The notes beneath the pieces are model-generated. The model saw nothing but the letters and a program-made list of their open reading frames with translations, searched no databases and had not been told where the DNA came from. From Candidatus Poribacteria bacterium (GTDB lineage Bacteria > Poribacteria > WGA-4E > WGA-3G), in assembly GCA_022821965.1 (NCBI GenBank), contig JAJECN010000020.1:124001-188000 (forward strand): a stretch of 64,000 nt of DNA, in the 5' to 3' direction. The translations under genes were made by a program, and so were the position numbers. Shown in pieces: positions 26,789 through 35,707 of this stretch. Positions within the stretch are counted from its first letter, which is position 1. Every line of letters begins with the position of its first letter.

Positions 26789-27421
26789 TCACATGATACG
26801 TTGAAATAACAACGACATTCCGATTCCACCAATCACCATAAGTACGCCCATCACCACGAAGAAAATACAAGCAGTTAGATTCGTAGCAGCAGCCGAGGTT
26901 CGGAAATGCTCGTTCATTGCAGTCGCGATCTCAGTAAGAAGCGAACCGTGCCCTCGCTGTTTGACTTTGATCTGTCCCGAACCCATCCACGACTGAACGG
27001 ATACTTGTAAGTCAACTTCAACAGAGGTAAGCCGTATTGTGGAAAGCGTCTCTTCGTAGGGGAACTCTAGCTTCTGTAAAGATGCCAGGAGTGCTTCACG
27101 AAATGACGTATCTGTAACTGCGTATGCGACGTAACCCCTCAAGGCAAAACACATCATGACGAGGAGAAGCGTAAATATCATAGGATTTAACCACTTTATT
27201 ATAAACGGAGAATCAGAGCCTGGTAGAAAGACGGGTATTAAGATTGCTGGTACAAGTCCTGTGAACATCACCGACAGCAGCCACCTATTTGAGATTAAGA
27301 AAGGACGCTTTGTAACGATACCTCGCAGTCCAATCACAAAGAAAAAGAGCGCGAAAATCCCGAACCAAATTGGAACCATAATCGAAAATATCGTAACGTA
27401 GAAATCAGAATCCATCATCAA
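26789..27421 (-). CDS. Membrane protein of unknown function
   Basis: A 210-residue protein with four predicted membrane segments: about 9-34, 47-66, 77-97 and 182-205. Between the third and fourth is a soluble domain of ~80 residues with a charged amphipathic character (TSFREALLASLQKLEFPYEE). I do not recognise the family. The start is ambiguous because three Met codons open the frame. Neighbours are a glycosyltransferase downstream and a MazF-like toxin upstream, neither of which suggests a role. Confidence 0.6.
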   Translation of the reverse strand: MMMDSDFYVTIFSIMVPIWFGIFALFFFVIGLRGIVTKRPFLISNRWLLSVMFTGLVPAILIPVFLPGSDSPFIIKWLNPMIFTLLLVMMCFALRGYVAYAVTDTSFREALLASLQKLEFPYEETLSTIRLTSVEVDLQVSVQSWMGSGQIKVKQRGHGSLLTEIATAMNEHFRTSAAATNLTACIFFVVMGVLMVIGGIGMSLLFQRIM

Positions 27422-27441
27422 ACTCCTGTTTTCACCAATAA

Positions 27442-27798
27442 TTATAGGTTTAATGTATGGCGTAAAGCTGCATCAATTTTGGTCATTGGAATTGAACCAA
27501 TGACCCGGTCAATTGCTGATTCGGCAACAGTGGCCAGATTGTCAGTCATCACTACTGAATTCCTAAGTAACCCCGATTGTTTGCCTTCGAGGGTAGAAAG
27601 TAAGATAGGCACTCGACTGGGATGATTACCACGAAAGATTTTGCTAGTCAGCATCGCTACAATCACTTGCGGCAAACCTGTTTGAAGGGTCTCAGCTTGA
27701 ACGATTAATCCCGGACGTGCTGTGGTTGAAAGTAAATTGGAATCTGGAAACCGCACTAAGACAATATCACAGCGTTTGTAGTTTCGCTTTTTCCTCAT
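27442..27798 (-). CDS. MazF/PemK-type toxin
   Basis: A 118-residue MazF-family endoribonuclease-like protein. The start at 27798 gives MRKKRNYKRCDIVLVRFPDS; the family opening 'RGDIVLVxFP' with an RPGLIV-type loop (TTARPGLIVQAET) and a C-terminal DRVIGSIP strand are present. It would cleave RNA unless neutralised. It overlaps the 3' end of the gene upstream by about 32 bases, the usual arrangement with its antitoxin. An in-frame extension to 27897 exists but reads through the antitoxin gene and is unlikely. Confidence 0.82.
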   Translation of the reverse strand: MRKKRNYKRCDIVLVRFPDSNLLSTTARPGLIVQAETLQTGLPQVIVAMLTSKIFRGNHPSRVPILLSTLEGKQSGLLRNSVVMTDNLATVAESAIDRVIGSIPMTKIDAALRHTLNL

Positions 27799-28027
27799 CA
27801 TAGTTGTCATAGATATCCATTTCAGGACTTTCCCAATCCTCGGCAAAGCATGCCAAGCGAGCACGCAGTTCTGCGGCTTGTGCTTTACTAATGCCATGTT
27901 CTCGTAAATCTATAGAACCAGGCGAAAGAAAAGTTACAACCACGCGTGTACCTTCCTCCACGTCATTGGGTGTTTCCGCAAGTTCAATTTTACCGTTGCG
28001 ATATACCCCTTCAATAGTTTTAGACAT
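27767..28027 (-). CDS. Putative antitoxin (AF2212/DUF104-like start)
   Basis: An 86-residue protein: MSKTIEGVYRNGKIELAETP, then VEEGTRVVVTFLSPG. The first ~35 residues resemble the small beta-barrel of AF2212/DUF104 antitoxin-like proteins; the C-terminal half is acidic and Tyr-rich (WESPEMDIYDNYDEEKAK), as expected for a toxin-wrapping tail. It is the likely partner of the overlapping MazF-type gene. AGGAGG lies just upstream of its ATG, inside the end of the preceding gene. Confidence 0.7.
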   Translation of the reverse strand: MSKTIEGVYRNGKIELAETPNDVEEGTRVVVTFLSPGSIDLREHGISKAQAAELRARLACFAEDWESPEMDIYDNYDEEKAKLQTL

Positions 28028-28029
28028 AA

Positions 28030-28212
28030 TTATTCCTCCTTATCTTTCTTTTTTCGTACGAATCGTAATGCTTTGTTAACAACCTCCGCGTTCGGGAAGG
28101 CGGCGGCAACGTCTGGTTCAAGACGGATAATATTCGTTCCGGCGGCATATTGCTTCGCATATTTCCCACGAGTGCCATTTTTGAGCAACGTTTCATCATA
28201 CTCGGGACGCAA
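28030..28212 (-). CDS. Small conserved protein, antitoxin-like, weak start
   Basis: About 60 residues (RPEYDETLLKNGTRGKYAKQ, then NIIRLEPDVAAAFPNAEVVNKAL). This belongs to a group of small proteins, common beside toxin genes, with the pattern YD-x-L-x-N-G-x-RGKYA and LxPDVAxxFP. The codons before the TTG read NDE, matching the family start 'MNDELRPEYD', but the expected ATG is replaced, leaving TTG as the best start and no ribosome-binding site. It may be poorly translated or decaying. It precedes the antitoxin and toxin genes on the same strand. Confidence 0.55.
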   Translation of the reverse strand: MRPEYDETLLKNGTRGKYAKQYAAGTNIIRLEPDVAAAFPNAEVVNKALRFVRKKKDKEE

Positions 28213-28275
28213 TTCGTCATTAAGTTTGTTTCTGTCAGTTATTTTTGTATGTTTCCGTAAGGTTCTTATTCCAAA

Positions 28276-28815
28276 TTACAATTTGAGATTAAACGAGTAC
28301 AGCGTTTGACAACTCGTAGGAGAAACTTTCACCATGCCAATCTCTTTGACTTCCGCTAAAATTGGTAAAGTAATTTGCCGACAAATTGTTACTGCTTCAA
28401 CAATCTGTTCCTCTGACAAACCGAAAGCGAGTGTGCAGTGCGGCACCCACCTTCCAACAGTGTAATATTCCCGTTGTTCTTGTGCGTACTTTTTGAAGAT
28501 TTTATGAAATGCTGTGTGTAAATTAAGTAACTGCTCAGTGAGCGTTACGCCTAAGTAAACAACCCCTTCCGATGTAGAGAAGATACCTATGTTTGGAAAC
28601 GACAATCGGAACGGTGTAATACTTGCCGCAAAGGTCGTAAGTTCCTGTACGAGTGAATCTGTTTCAAGATGGTCGCACACCCCAAGCGATACATGCGGAC
28701 GGTAACCGCCTTTGGGCATAGAATCGCTAATCCCTGCTTCTTCAATGGCTTCCCATGCACCGCGAATGCGCTCTTCGGTTGAGGGGTCAAAATACAGTTC
28801 AACAACAAACGGCAT
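28276..28815 (-). CDS. 2'-5' RNA ligase / 2H phosphoesterase family
   Basis: A 179-residue 2H phosphoesterase. The two hallmark motifs are His41-Val-Ser43 (YRPHVSLG) and His126-Cys-Thr128 (WVPHCTLAFG), about 85 residues apart, as in LigT/CPDase proteins. Members act on 2',3'-cyclic phosphates or 2'-5' linkages in RNA. The physiological role in bacteria is generally unclear. It sits directly downstream of the DUF4268 gene (13-base gap) and upstream of the small toxin module. Confidence 0.85.
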   Translation of the reverse strand: MPFVVELYFDPSTEERIRGAWEAIEEAGISDSMPKGGYRPHVSLGVCDHLETDSLVQELTTFAASITPFRLSFPNIGIFSTSEGVVYLGVTLTEQLLNLHTAFHKIFKKYAQEQREYYTVGRWVPHCTLAFGLSEEQIVEAVTICRQITLPILAEVKEIGMVKVSPTSCQTLYSFNLKL

Positions 28816-28828
28816 ATTAAGCTCGGCA

Positions 28829-29650
28829 TTACAGATCAGATTCGTTGATTTTATTGTAGATAGCGGTGCCCATATTGACCAATTTTTCTCGCATTTCGGG
28901 CCAATGTTCTGAGTCTTTCCTACCCTTGTTAAGGACAGGAAATATCAACGTCGCGAACCTCGTCGTGTCTTTATCTTTGTATTCGTAATTTGATTCTCGA
29001 AATAATTCCTTAACTTTATCTCGGCGTTCCAATCTATTTATCCCTTGAATCCATAATCGAATATAGCATTGGTGGTTGGTAAGATGGAGGTATACGTCTA
29101 CACCACGGGTAGATTTTGAGATATAACCATCGTTCCGTATAAGTACAGGTTTTCCTGCAAATAGTCCATCCCCCTCACGGATTGGTGCCCAGAATTCACT
29201 ATATCCGGCTTCAGCTTTCCTCTCGGTTTGGATATCTATCGCAGGTCCAACGACATGATGAAAAGACAGTTCGTTGTGTGAATTGGCTTGTGCTCGGATG
29301 AGATACCAGTCAATTTTGCTGTCTTCATTGCGGAGATTGCAGGTGACGATCATTAGTTCTTCAAAATCTTCAGCCACCAAGACAGCCACATCCGCTTCTT
29401 TCAAACGTGCATAAGCCTCAAGTCTGCCCCAATGATCCCAATCTGCCTTGCTAAACTGGTTTTCGACGACAAGTGTACCATCCTCACCAACAGCGACAAT
29501 GTCTGCTCTACGCGTGCCAACATTGGATTCTGTCTCTGGATCCTCAAAACTTCCGACTCTGAGTTCATCAAGGTTATCAGCAAGATCAACTGAGAAATCT
29601 TCCTCTCGGTTGTAGATAGATGAAAGTGGAATTGTTTTTTCCAGTTGCAT
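28829..29650 (-). CDS. DUF4268 family protein, PD-(D/E)XK-like N-terminus
   Basis: A 273-residue protein. RRADIVAVGEDGTLVVENQF (about 47-66) has the Asp and Glu-x-Gln of a PD-(D/E)XK-like core in which the usual Lys is Gln. The rest, with YIRLWIQGINRLERRD and a WPEMREKL tail, corresponds to the DUF4268 domain. Such proteins occur alone or near restriction genes; the function is unproven. Here it pairs with the 2H phosphoesterase gene downstream. Confidence 0.78.
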   Translation of the reverse strand: MQLEKTIPLSSIYNREEDFSVDLADNLDELRVGSFEDPETESNVGTRRADIVAVGEDGTLVVENQFSKADWDHWGRLEAYARLKEADVAVLVAEDFEELMIVTCNLRNEDSKIDWYLIRAQANSHNELSFHHVVGPAIDIQTERKAEAGYSEFWAPIREGDGLFAGKPVLIRNDGYISKSTRGVDVYLHLTNHQCYIRLWIQGINRLERRDKVKELFRESNYEYKDKDTTRFATLIFPVLNKGRKDSEHWPEMREKLVNMGTAIYNKINESDL

Positions 29651-29668
29651 TTATATTCGTTATTCCTT

Positions 29669-32600
29669 CTAAAAATCCAAACTCACGCCCATCATAATCA
29701 AGCGTGGAGAACTCCATGACAGCGGATGTGAATGCTTCCGACTGCTAAGCGGAATACCGTAACGGTCATAGGTCACCGGATCGAGGAGATCGTCCAGATT
29801 TTTCGTATTGAAGACGTTCCGAATGTCCGCAAAGAAGGTATAGGTCAGCCCACCAATCCGGCTCCGTTTACTGATAAGCGCGTCAACGTTATAGGTCGGC
29901 GGGTAACGCTTTGAGTTGATGTCCGGTTTGGTCGGTGAGCTCGGATTAGGTGTGTAAGGTAAACCGCTCCCGTACCTACCAATCAGGTTGACGGAGGCAT
30001 CGAAGGGCAATTGAATGTCCAGCATCCCGGAGAAGATATGCCGCTGATCCCATGCTAATGGGTGGCTTTCCGTTACATCAGGCTGCTGCCGATAGTAGGT
30101 TAGGTAGCCCAGATTTCGGCTGGAGCCTTTCCCCTTCGCGACGGAGTAGGTGTAACTGAGCAGTCCGGAAACCGGACTTCCACCTGTACGCCACTTGCGA
30201 ATGGTAAGTTCAAATCCCTGTACCCGACCATAGATGCCGTGGAGCATGCCGTCGAATTCACTATTAAGGAAGTAACTGTAATCGTTGGTAATATCAACGT
30301 GCACGCTGTTAACGAGTTTATTGATATCCTTGGTGAATCCGGTCAAATCAATTGTAAGGTCGTCGGTAAATTGCTGTATAATACCGACTTCATAAGCGAT
30401 AGTCCTCTCTGGATCCAGATTAGGATTACCCCTTCTTCGGATTGCGCCCCGCATATCAAAACTGAGATTTTCGTAGAGATCATCACCGCGTGGAATCTGG
30501 TAGTAATGCCCATACGTAAAGTGCAACTTCGAGCGATCGGTAACTGGGAAGGAGATACCGAGGCGTGGCGCGATCATGTGCTTAGTGGAAGCATCAACCG
30601 GATCTTTAATAATCGGTAGCCCGACTTTATAAGTGCTTTTGTCCAGCTTGATTGTGCCATCGGCGTTGAGTTCCAATGGATCAAACGGGTCCTTCGGAAA
30701 GCTGCCATTTGGATTATACAGGTCATACCGTACTCCAGCGTTGACAATCATGCCTTCGTATTCCATCTTGTCTTGCACATACGCACTTATGGAGTGAGGT
30801 TGAACTTCATAATACTCCATATAGAGGTTGGAACTTCCATAATTTGTTGTGCTGAGATTATAGAGATCGTGTCCCAAGAATTCAACACCTGTCTGGATTT
30901 GATGGTTCGCCGTAACTTGGCTGGCAAAATCCGCTCTCAATATTGAGGTTGTTGCATCGCTGGAACCCCAAGAATTGTTGTCTCCAGCAACGAAGTAGGT
31001 GGTATCGTTGTATGCTTGTTGGGGGGGATTTCTGATTCTCCCTTCTTCTTGGTTCTGCGCAAAAGATTTTTCAGGGTCCCAAGCGTTTTCGTCAAATGCC
31101 TTCTCCAACGGATCCCACACTTTCGGATCACCCTCAACAAACTTTTTAGTGGACGGATCCCACCATTTTCCGGGTTGACTGCTTTCAGATACCCGCCGGA
31201 ATTGACCAAGCGTCAAGGTGTAAAAGGTTCCCGAATTAATATTATGTGAGAGTCTCACGGATATATTCCGAGCGTCCGAGTTCGACACTGGCGCAGCACT
31301 GGGCCAAAAGCGTAGAGAACCCCCATAGGAGTGGCTTTCTCCGCGATTGAAAAGTCCGCTCGCGGTGAGTTTGATACTGGGTGTTACTTCAAACTTCAAC
31401 TTTCCCTGAAAGATATATCCCGTTCCACCACTATTGGGAAAAAAACTGTTATTCCGACTTATCTGGCTGGAGGCGGCGAACGTTAATCGATTTCCCCATA
31501 TCGGACCGCTAAGCGCAAATTCGCCGATATGGCTCGGAGACAGGTCGTACTTTTTCGTATCGTTGAACAATCCGCTGTACTGCTCCAGATCCACGATGTA
31601 ACCGTCCAACAAGGTAACCTGTTTCTTTTCATAGTCAATAACAGTGCCGTCGGCATCCTTGTAAGGTTGGCGTGTCATGATAACTTCGCCCGTCTCTTCA
31701 TTTATCTGTGGCTCACCTGTTTCCGAATCTATCACGGGTTGAAGTGGGTTTTCTGTCCTGTCGGCATACACGCCGGGGTAAATCTCTGTAAAGACGACTT
31801 TTTCATCGCCTTCTTGTTCTGCCAACTCTGCGACTGTGACATCTTGCCCACGATACGGCGTTTGATAATCGTAAGGTTGACCGAAAAAGATACCTCTGAA
31901 GGGTTCAATTGCAACGGGTCGAAATCCATTATCCGGATCGAGCCATGGACCGTATAACGCGTCCCCGTGGTGTGTTCCCCACTGCCCAACTCGGTATCGG
32001 ATTCTACCGGAGAATTTGTTCGTTCCAACTTTCGTGATGAGATTAACGATACCGGATTGCGCGTCGCCGTGTTCGGCGTTGAATCCACCCGTGATGACTT
32101 CCATCTGCTCAAGGGAATTCGTGCCGATGCTTAAGCCCAAACTTCTGCTGATCGGGTTATTGATTGGAATACCGTCAATAAGGTATCTAATCTCCATTGA
32201 TCTGCCACCGCGGACATGGGCTGTACCGGTCGAGTTCAGCACAGCAACGCCGGGGAGGGTTTGTAGGATGCCGTTTACCGTATCGCGGGGCATCGCCTCA
32301 ATATCCTCTGATTCGATGATTCTTGCGGTTTGTGTAACATCTTTCTTAATCAGGGGCTTGGTGGCTGTTACCGTTATCCCTTCGAGCGTAACAACCTCAG
32401 AGGTTTTCAAGGCGAAGTCTAAGGTTGTGGTAAGTCCAGCGAGTACTTTCGCACCTTCCACCGTTTCGGAGACGTAACCGGTCAATTCAACTTTTACGTT
32501 GTAGCCGCCGGGTGGGATGTTGGTCATCACATAGTAGCCAGCATCGTTTGTCGTTGCGGTGCTGCTTGTTCCGACGATTGTTACTGTGACATTTGCCAGC

Positions 32601-32743
32601 GGTTCGTTTGTCGCTTCAGTGGTGATGACACCAGAAATTTTTCCGGTGATCGCAGCAGGTACTCCTTGAATGCCTACCATCGCCATACCTACTATAATTA
32701 GCGCGAATAGCACCGCTTTTTTCAGTATATTATGTTTTTTCAT
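29669..32743 (-). CDS. TonB-dependent receptor with carboxypeptidase-regulatory-like N-domain
   Basis: A 1024-residue outer-membrane receptor. A signal peptide (about 1-31) is followed by a carboxypeptidase-regulatory-like beta sandwich (about 32-112: GKISGVITTEATNEPLANVT). The plug domain is at about 130-240 (GVAVLNSTGTAHVRGGRSME; TGGFNAEHGDAQSGIVNLIT). The rest is a 22-strand barrel ending SLDF. It would import a bulky substrate with energy from TonB-ExbBD, none of which is in the window. The architecture matches SusC/CirA/oar-like receptors. The substrate is unknown. Confidence 0.9.
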   Translation of the reverse strand: MKKHNILKKAVLFALIIVGMAMVGIQGVPAAITGKISGVITTEATNEPLANVTVTIVGTSSTATTNDAGYYVMTNIPPGGYNVKVELTGYVSETVEGAKVLAGLTTTLDFALKTSEVVTLEGITVTATKPLIKKDVTQTARIIESEDIEAMPRDTVNGILQTLPGVAVLNSTGTAHVRGGRSMEIRYLIDGIPINNPISRSLGLSIGTNSLEQMEVITGGFNAEHGDAQSGIVNLITKVGTNKFSGRIRYRVGQWGTHHGDALYGPWLDPDNGFRPVAIEPFRGIFFGQPYDYQTPYRGQDVTVAELAEQEGDEKVVFTEIYPGVYADRTENPLQPVIDSETGEPQINEETGEVIMTRQPYKDADGTVIDYEKKQVTLLDGYIVDLEQYSGLFNDTKKYDLSPSHIGEFALSGPIWGNRLTFAASSQISRNNSFFPNSGGTGYIFQGKLKFEVTPSIKLTASGLFNRGESHSYGGSLRFWPSAAPVSNSDARNISVRLSHNINSGTFYTLTLGQFRRVSESSQPGKWWDPSTKKFVEGDPKVWDPLEKAFDENAWDPEKSFAQNQEEGRIRNPPQQAYNDTTYFVAGDNNSWGSSDATTSILRADFASQVTANHQIQTGVEFLGHDLYNLSTTNYGSSNLYMEYYEVQPHSISAYVQDKMEYEGMIVNAGVRYDLYNPNGSFPKDPFDPLELNADGTIKLDKSTYKVGLPIIKDPVDASTKHMIAPRLGISFPVTDRSKLHFTYGHYYQIPRGDDLYENLSFDMRGAIRRRGNPNLDPERTIAYEVGIIQQFTDDLTIDLTGFTKDINKLVNSVHVDITNDYSYFLNSEFDGMLHGIYGRVQGFELTIRKWRTGGSPVSGLLSYTYSVAKGKGSSRNLGYLTYYRQQPDVTESHPLAWDQRHIFSGMLDIQLPFDASVNLIGRYGSGLPYTPNPSSPTKPDINSKRYPPTYNVDALISKRSRIGGLTYTFFADIRNVFNTKNLDDLLDPVTYDRYGIPLSSRKHSHPLSWSSPRLIMMGVSLDF

Positions 32744-32849
32744 AAGTACGTTTCCTCTTTTTCAATGCTTGAATAGCCAAGTATATAGACTCAGACACCG
32801 TAGTGTTAAATGGAAAAAAATAAATTAAATGAGAAAGTCATGCGAAGAT

Positions 32850-33617
32850 CTAACCTAACACATTCTCAATGAATCTAAGGCTTTTTAGGTTTCGTTCGGT
32901 ATGATATTCAATGAAACTGCCGAGGGCGCGTTTAAGTTCCTTATGATTGCGGGTGGAGGCGCGGATTCGGTTGAACCGATCCCATTCGGATTTCCGAAGC
33001 ATCTTTAACAACTCACGACTGCCCGGTGCGATTGTAAAGGCAGCACCGTCTCGGTTTTTGCAATCGCCGCAAAGGACACCACCGTACCGGACACTGAACT
33101 CGATGCCGAATTTCTCTGTTCCTGCGCCATTTACACCTGAACCGCAGTGTACACAGCGCGAAAGTTCGGGTCCGTAGCCTGCGCAGTCCAGAAATTTAAT
33201 TTCAAACCCTCTTGCGAGCAATGGAACGTCGTCCACATCGACTAAAAATTGATAGGTGGTTCGGAGGAGATCGAAAATTTCAGGGTTAGCGATGCCTTCT
33301 GATGCGATGCTATCTACGAGTTCGGCGAAATAGCAGCCGTAGGTAATGCGCGTGAAATCGGAGCGGATTGTATCAAATCCGTCAATCAGATTGAAGTCGG
33401 TAATGTTCTGTAATTCTCGGTTTTCTCGGTGTTGGAAGATAAGCGTTCCGTGGTTGAGGAGCTCTAAACTCCCGCCAAGTTTGCTTTTCGGGCTTTTCAC
33501 GCCGTAGGCGACCGCTTTGACCTTCCCGAAGTCAGGCGTGTAGAAGGTAATTATTTTGTGGAATTCTTTAAGCGGGAAGGTGCGAATCACAATCGCTTGG
33601 GTTTTTTGGGCTGCCAT
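32850..33617 (-). CDS. recO: DNA repair protein RecO
   Basis: A 255-residue RecO, which loads RecA onto SSB-coated single-stranded DNA with RecR. The N-terminal OB fold starts QAIVIRTFPLKEFHKIITFY and contains VKAVAYGVKSPKSKLGG. The C-terminal zinc site is Cys-x2-Cys (RCVHCGSG) and Cys-x2-Cys (LCGDCKN). The length is normal. The tRNA-Pro gene lies just upstream on the same strand. Confidence 0.94.
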   Translation of the reverse strand: MAAQKTQAIVIRTFPLKEFHKIITFYTPDFGKVKAVAYGVKSPKSKLGGSLELLNHGTLIFQHRENRELQNITDFNLIDGFDTIRSDFTRITYGCYFAELVDSIASEGIANPEIFDLLRTTYQFLVDVDDVPLLARGFEIKFLDCAGYGPELSRCVHCGSGVNGAGTEKFGIEFSVRYGGVLCGDCKNRDGAAFTIAPGSRELLKMLRKSEWDRFNRIRASTRNHKELKRALGSFIEYHTERNLKSLRFIENVLG

Positions 33618-33684
33618 GTTTTTAGGTGTAGACGCGTTTTGGGTTTTCTGTGTGGACGCGTACTAACTAATTGAAGAAATGGAA

Positions 33685-33759
<75 letters not shown>

Positions 33760-33897
33760 TTCTGTATGTTTAATTATACCTTCTCTGATGGGCTTTGTCA
33801 AATTAATCCCGATTTTTTATCGACTTCGACTGATCTGAATCCTATTTCTTTTGTGAGAGAGGATGCTTGTGGAGTTGTTACTTATGATTTTTGATTT

Positions 33898-35193
33898 CTA
33901 AGACGAATTACTGGTGTCGATATCCGGCATCTGGATATGAATCCTGTGGATACGTCGTTCATCTGCCTCGAATATGGTGAAGCGGATACCGCGGAAGGTA
34001 AATGTGTAGCCTCGTTCAGGCACGCGCCCGAGGTGATCAACGACGAACCCGCCGATTGTATCAATGTTTTCCGCTTCAAGTTCTGTGCCGAGTCTTTCGT
34101 TCAAGTCGATAAGATTTAGCCTTGCATCAACCGAATAGGTGTTGGTATCCATCTGGATGTAGTCATCCTGTTCGTCTATTTCATCTTCATCTTGGATTTC
34201 GCCCACAATTTCTTCGATGATGTTTTCCAGCGTCACTATCCCAGCAGTGCCGCCGTATTCGTCCACAACGATCGCGATATGCTGTTTATGTGCCCGAAGT
34301 TCCCGGAAGAGTTCGGAAATATTTTTACTTTCCGGTGTGAAGAAAGGGCTCCGATCAACGATGAGTTCTCTTAGATTGATCGGCTTGTCTTTCGCCCAGC
34401 AATCCAGCATGTCTTTAACGTGCAAAATTCCGACGATGCGGTCGATGGTTTCTTCGTAGATGGGAATACGCGTGTGTCGGCAGGTAATCGTTGTCTGTAG
34501 CACCTCAGTGGCGGGTGTATTGGCTTCGAGACAGACCATATCGGTTCGCGCGACCATAATTTCTCGGACGACTTTGTCTGGTAAATCTAAAATCCGAGCG
34601 ATCATTTCTCGGTCGTCAGGCTCTAATATTTCTTGGCTATCGGCGACGTTGTCGAGTGTCTCTAAAACCTCTGGAGATACAAGGCTGTCTTGGGCTGAGG
34701 TAACCTTGCCCCCGAAGACGCGGACAATGAGATTCGCAAGGAAATTCAGTGGAATTAAAACAACGAACCCACCCCAGTAAATCACGCGGAGAACGCTGAG
34801 TGCTCGGATGGTTGCTTCGCCTGTGCTGCCCTGTACATAGTTTTTAGGGAACAATTCGGTGAGGATGACAAAACATGCGACTGCAAGTGCTGCATTTGCC
34901 ACTGGATATAACGGGTGTTGGTCTTTCCAAAACGTCATGAATACTATAACGCTTACCACTATCAAGATCGTTTTTGCAGTGATGATGGTCAGCGAATAGC
35001 GGCGTGGATTGCGCAGCAGCGAGGTTAAGAGTTCGTAGCGTTTCCCGCCTTCCTCGGCAAACTTGAGAATATCGTCCCGCGTTAATCGGGCAAGCAACGC
35101 TTCTGCAGCTGAAAACAGCGCACTGAGAATTAAAAGTATGCCTAAACTAACGAGTTTGATGATTAGGTTTAGGTCGTCCAAACGTAAAATCAC
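33898..35193 (-). CDS. CorC/HlyC family CNNM-CBS transporter-associated protein
   Basis: A 431-residue protein with a CNNM (DUF21) membrane domain (about 1-185, four hydrophobic segments), two CBS domains (about 200-330, VVREIMVARTDMVCLEANTP; FRELRAHKQHIAIVVDEYGG) and a CorC_HlyC C-terminal domain (about 350-425). It is involved in Mg2+/Co2+ homeostasis or efflux. It starts at GTG with AAGGAG 4 bases upstream. It is the last gene of the phoH-ybeY-corC order, equivalent to E. coli ybeZYX. Confidence 0.9.
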   Translation of the reverse strand: MILRLDDLNLIIKLVSLGILLILSALFSAAEALLARLTRDDILKFAEEGGKRYELLTSLLRNPRRYSLTIITAKTILIVVSVIVFMTFWKDQHPLYPVANAALAVACFVILTELFPKNYVQGSTGEATIRALSVLRVIYWGGFVVLIPLNFLANLIVRVFGGKVTSAQDSLVSPEVLETLDNVADSQEILEPDDREMIARILDLPDKVVREIMVARTDMVCLEANTPATEVLQTTITCRHTRIPIYEETIDRIVGILHVKDMLDCWAKDKPINLRELIVDRSPFFTPESKNISELFRELRAHKQHIAIVVDEYGGTAGIVTLENIIEEIVGEIQDEDEIDEQDDYIQMDTNTYSVDARLNLIDLNERLGTELEAENIDTIGGFVVDHLGRVPERGYTFTFRGIRFTIFEADERRIHRIHIQMPDIDTSNSS

Positions 35194-35246
35194 GCTCCTT
35201 ATAACGGACCAACTTTGTGGCGTTCAGAAGCCGGTGGATAATCGCG

Positions 35247-35702
35247 CTACGGTACCTGTAATAGACAGAAGATGGCTTTCTGTTTCTCAAACATGGTTGT
35301 CGCTTCGTCTTGTGTTTGATGGTCATATCCGAGTAAATGTAGTGCCCCGTGTATTGTAAGCATCGCGACCTCGGTTTCAATACTGCTGGAGGTTACACTG
35401 AGTCCCTCATTGGCTGTTGCGGCTTGTCGCGCTGCAGTTTCGAGAGATATAACGAGATCTCCGAGCAGGTTCGGATTCAGACTGTTATCTTCACCCTCGC
35501 GCATCGCAAACGCCAGTACATCGGTCGGTTCATCGATTTTTCGATAGTCGCGATTGAGGTTCCTTATGTCATTATCATTTGTCAAGAGGACACTGACTTC
35601 GCACGCTTCTGCGTCATGTGCTTTCAATGTTGCACGCACCGCGCTGTAAACCACTTCTACATCAAAGGTGGTGTTGCTACTCGTATTGGTAACACGAATC
35701 AA
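35247..35702 (-). CDS. ybeY: Endoribonuclease YbeY (16S rRNA maturation)
   Basis: A 151-residue single-strand-specific metal RNase needed for 16S 3'-end processing and ribosome quality control. The zinc motif HGALHLLGYDH (H-x3-H-x5-H) is intact near residues 118-128; VLAFAMREGE and LLGDLVISLE are the other family blocks. The start is TTG, 5 bases after the phoH stop, with AAGGA inside the end of phoH. The two genes are translationally adjacent. Confidence 0.94.
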   Translation of the reverse strand: MIRVTNTSSNTTFDVEVVYSAVRATLKAHDAEACEVSVLLTNDNDIRNLNRDYRKIDEPTDVLAFAMREGEDNSLNPNLLGDLVISLETAARQAATANEGLSVTSSSIETEVAMLTIHGALHLLGYDHQTQDEATTMFEKQKAIFCLLQVP

Positions 35703-35707
35703 AACGG

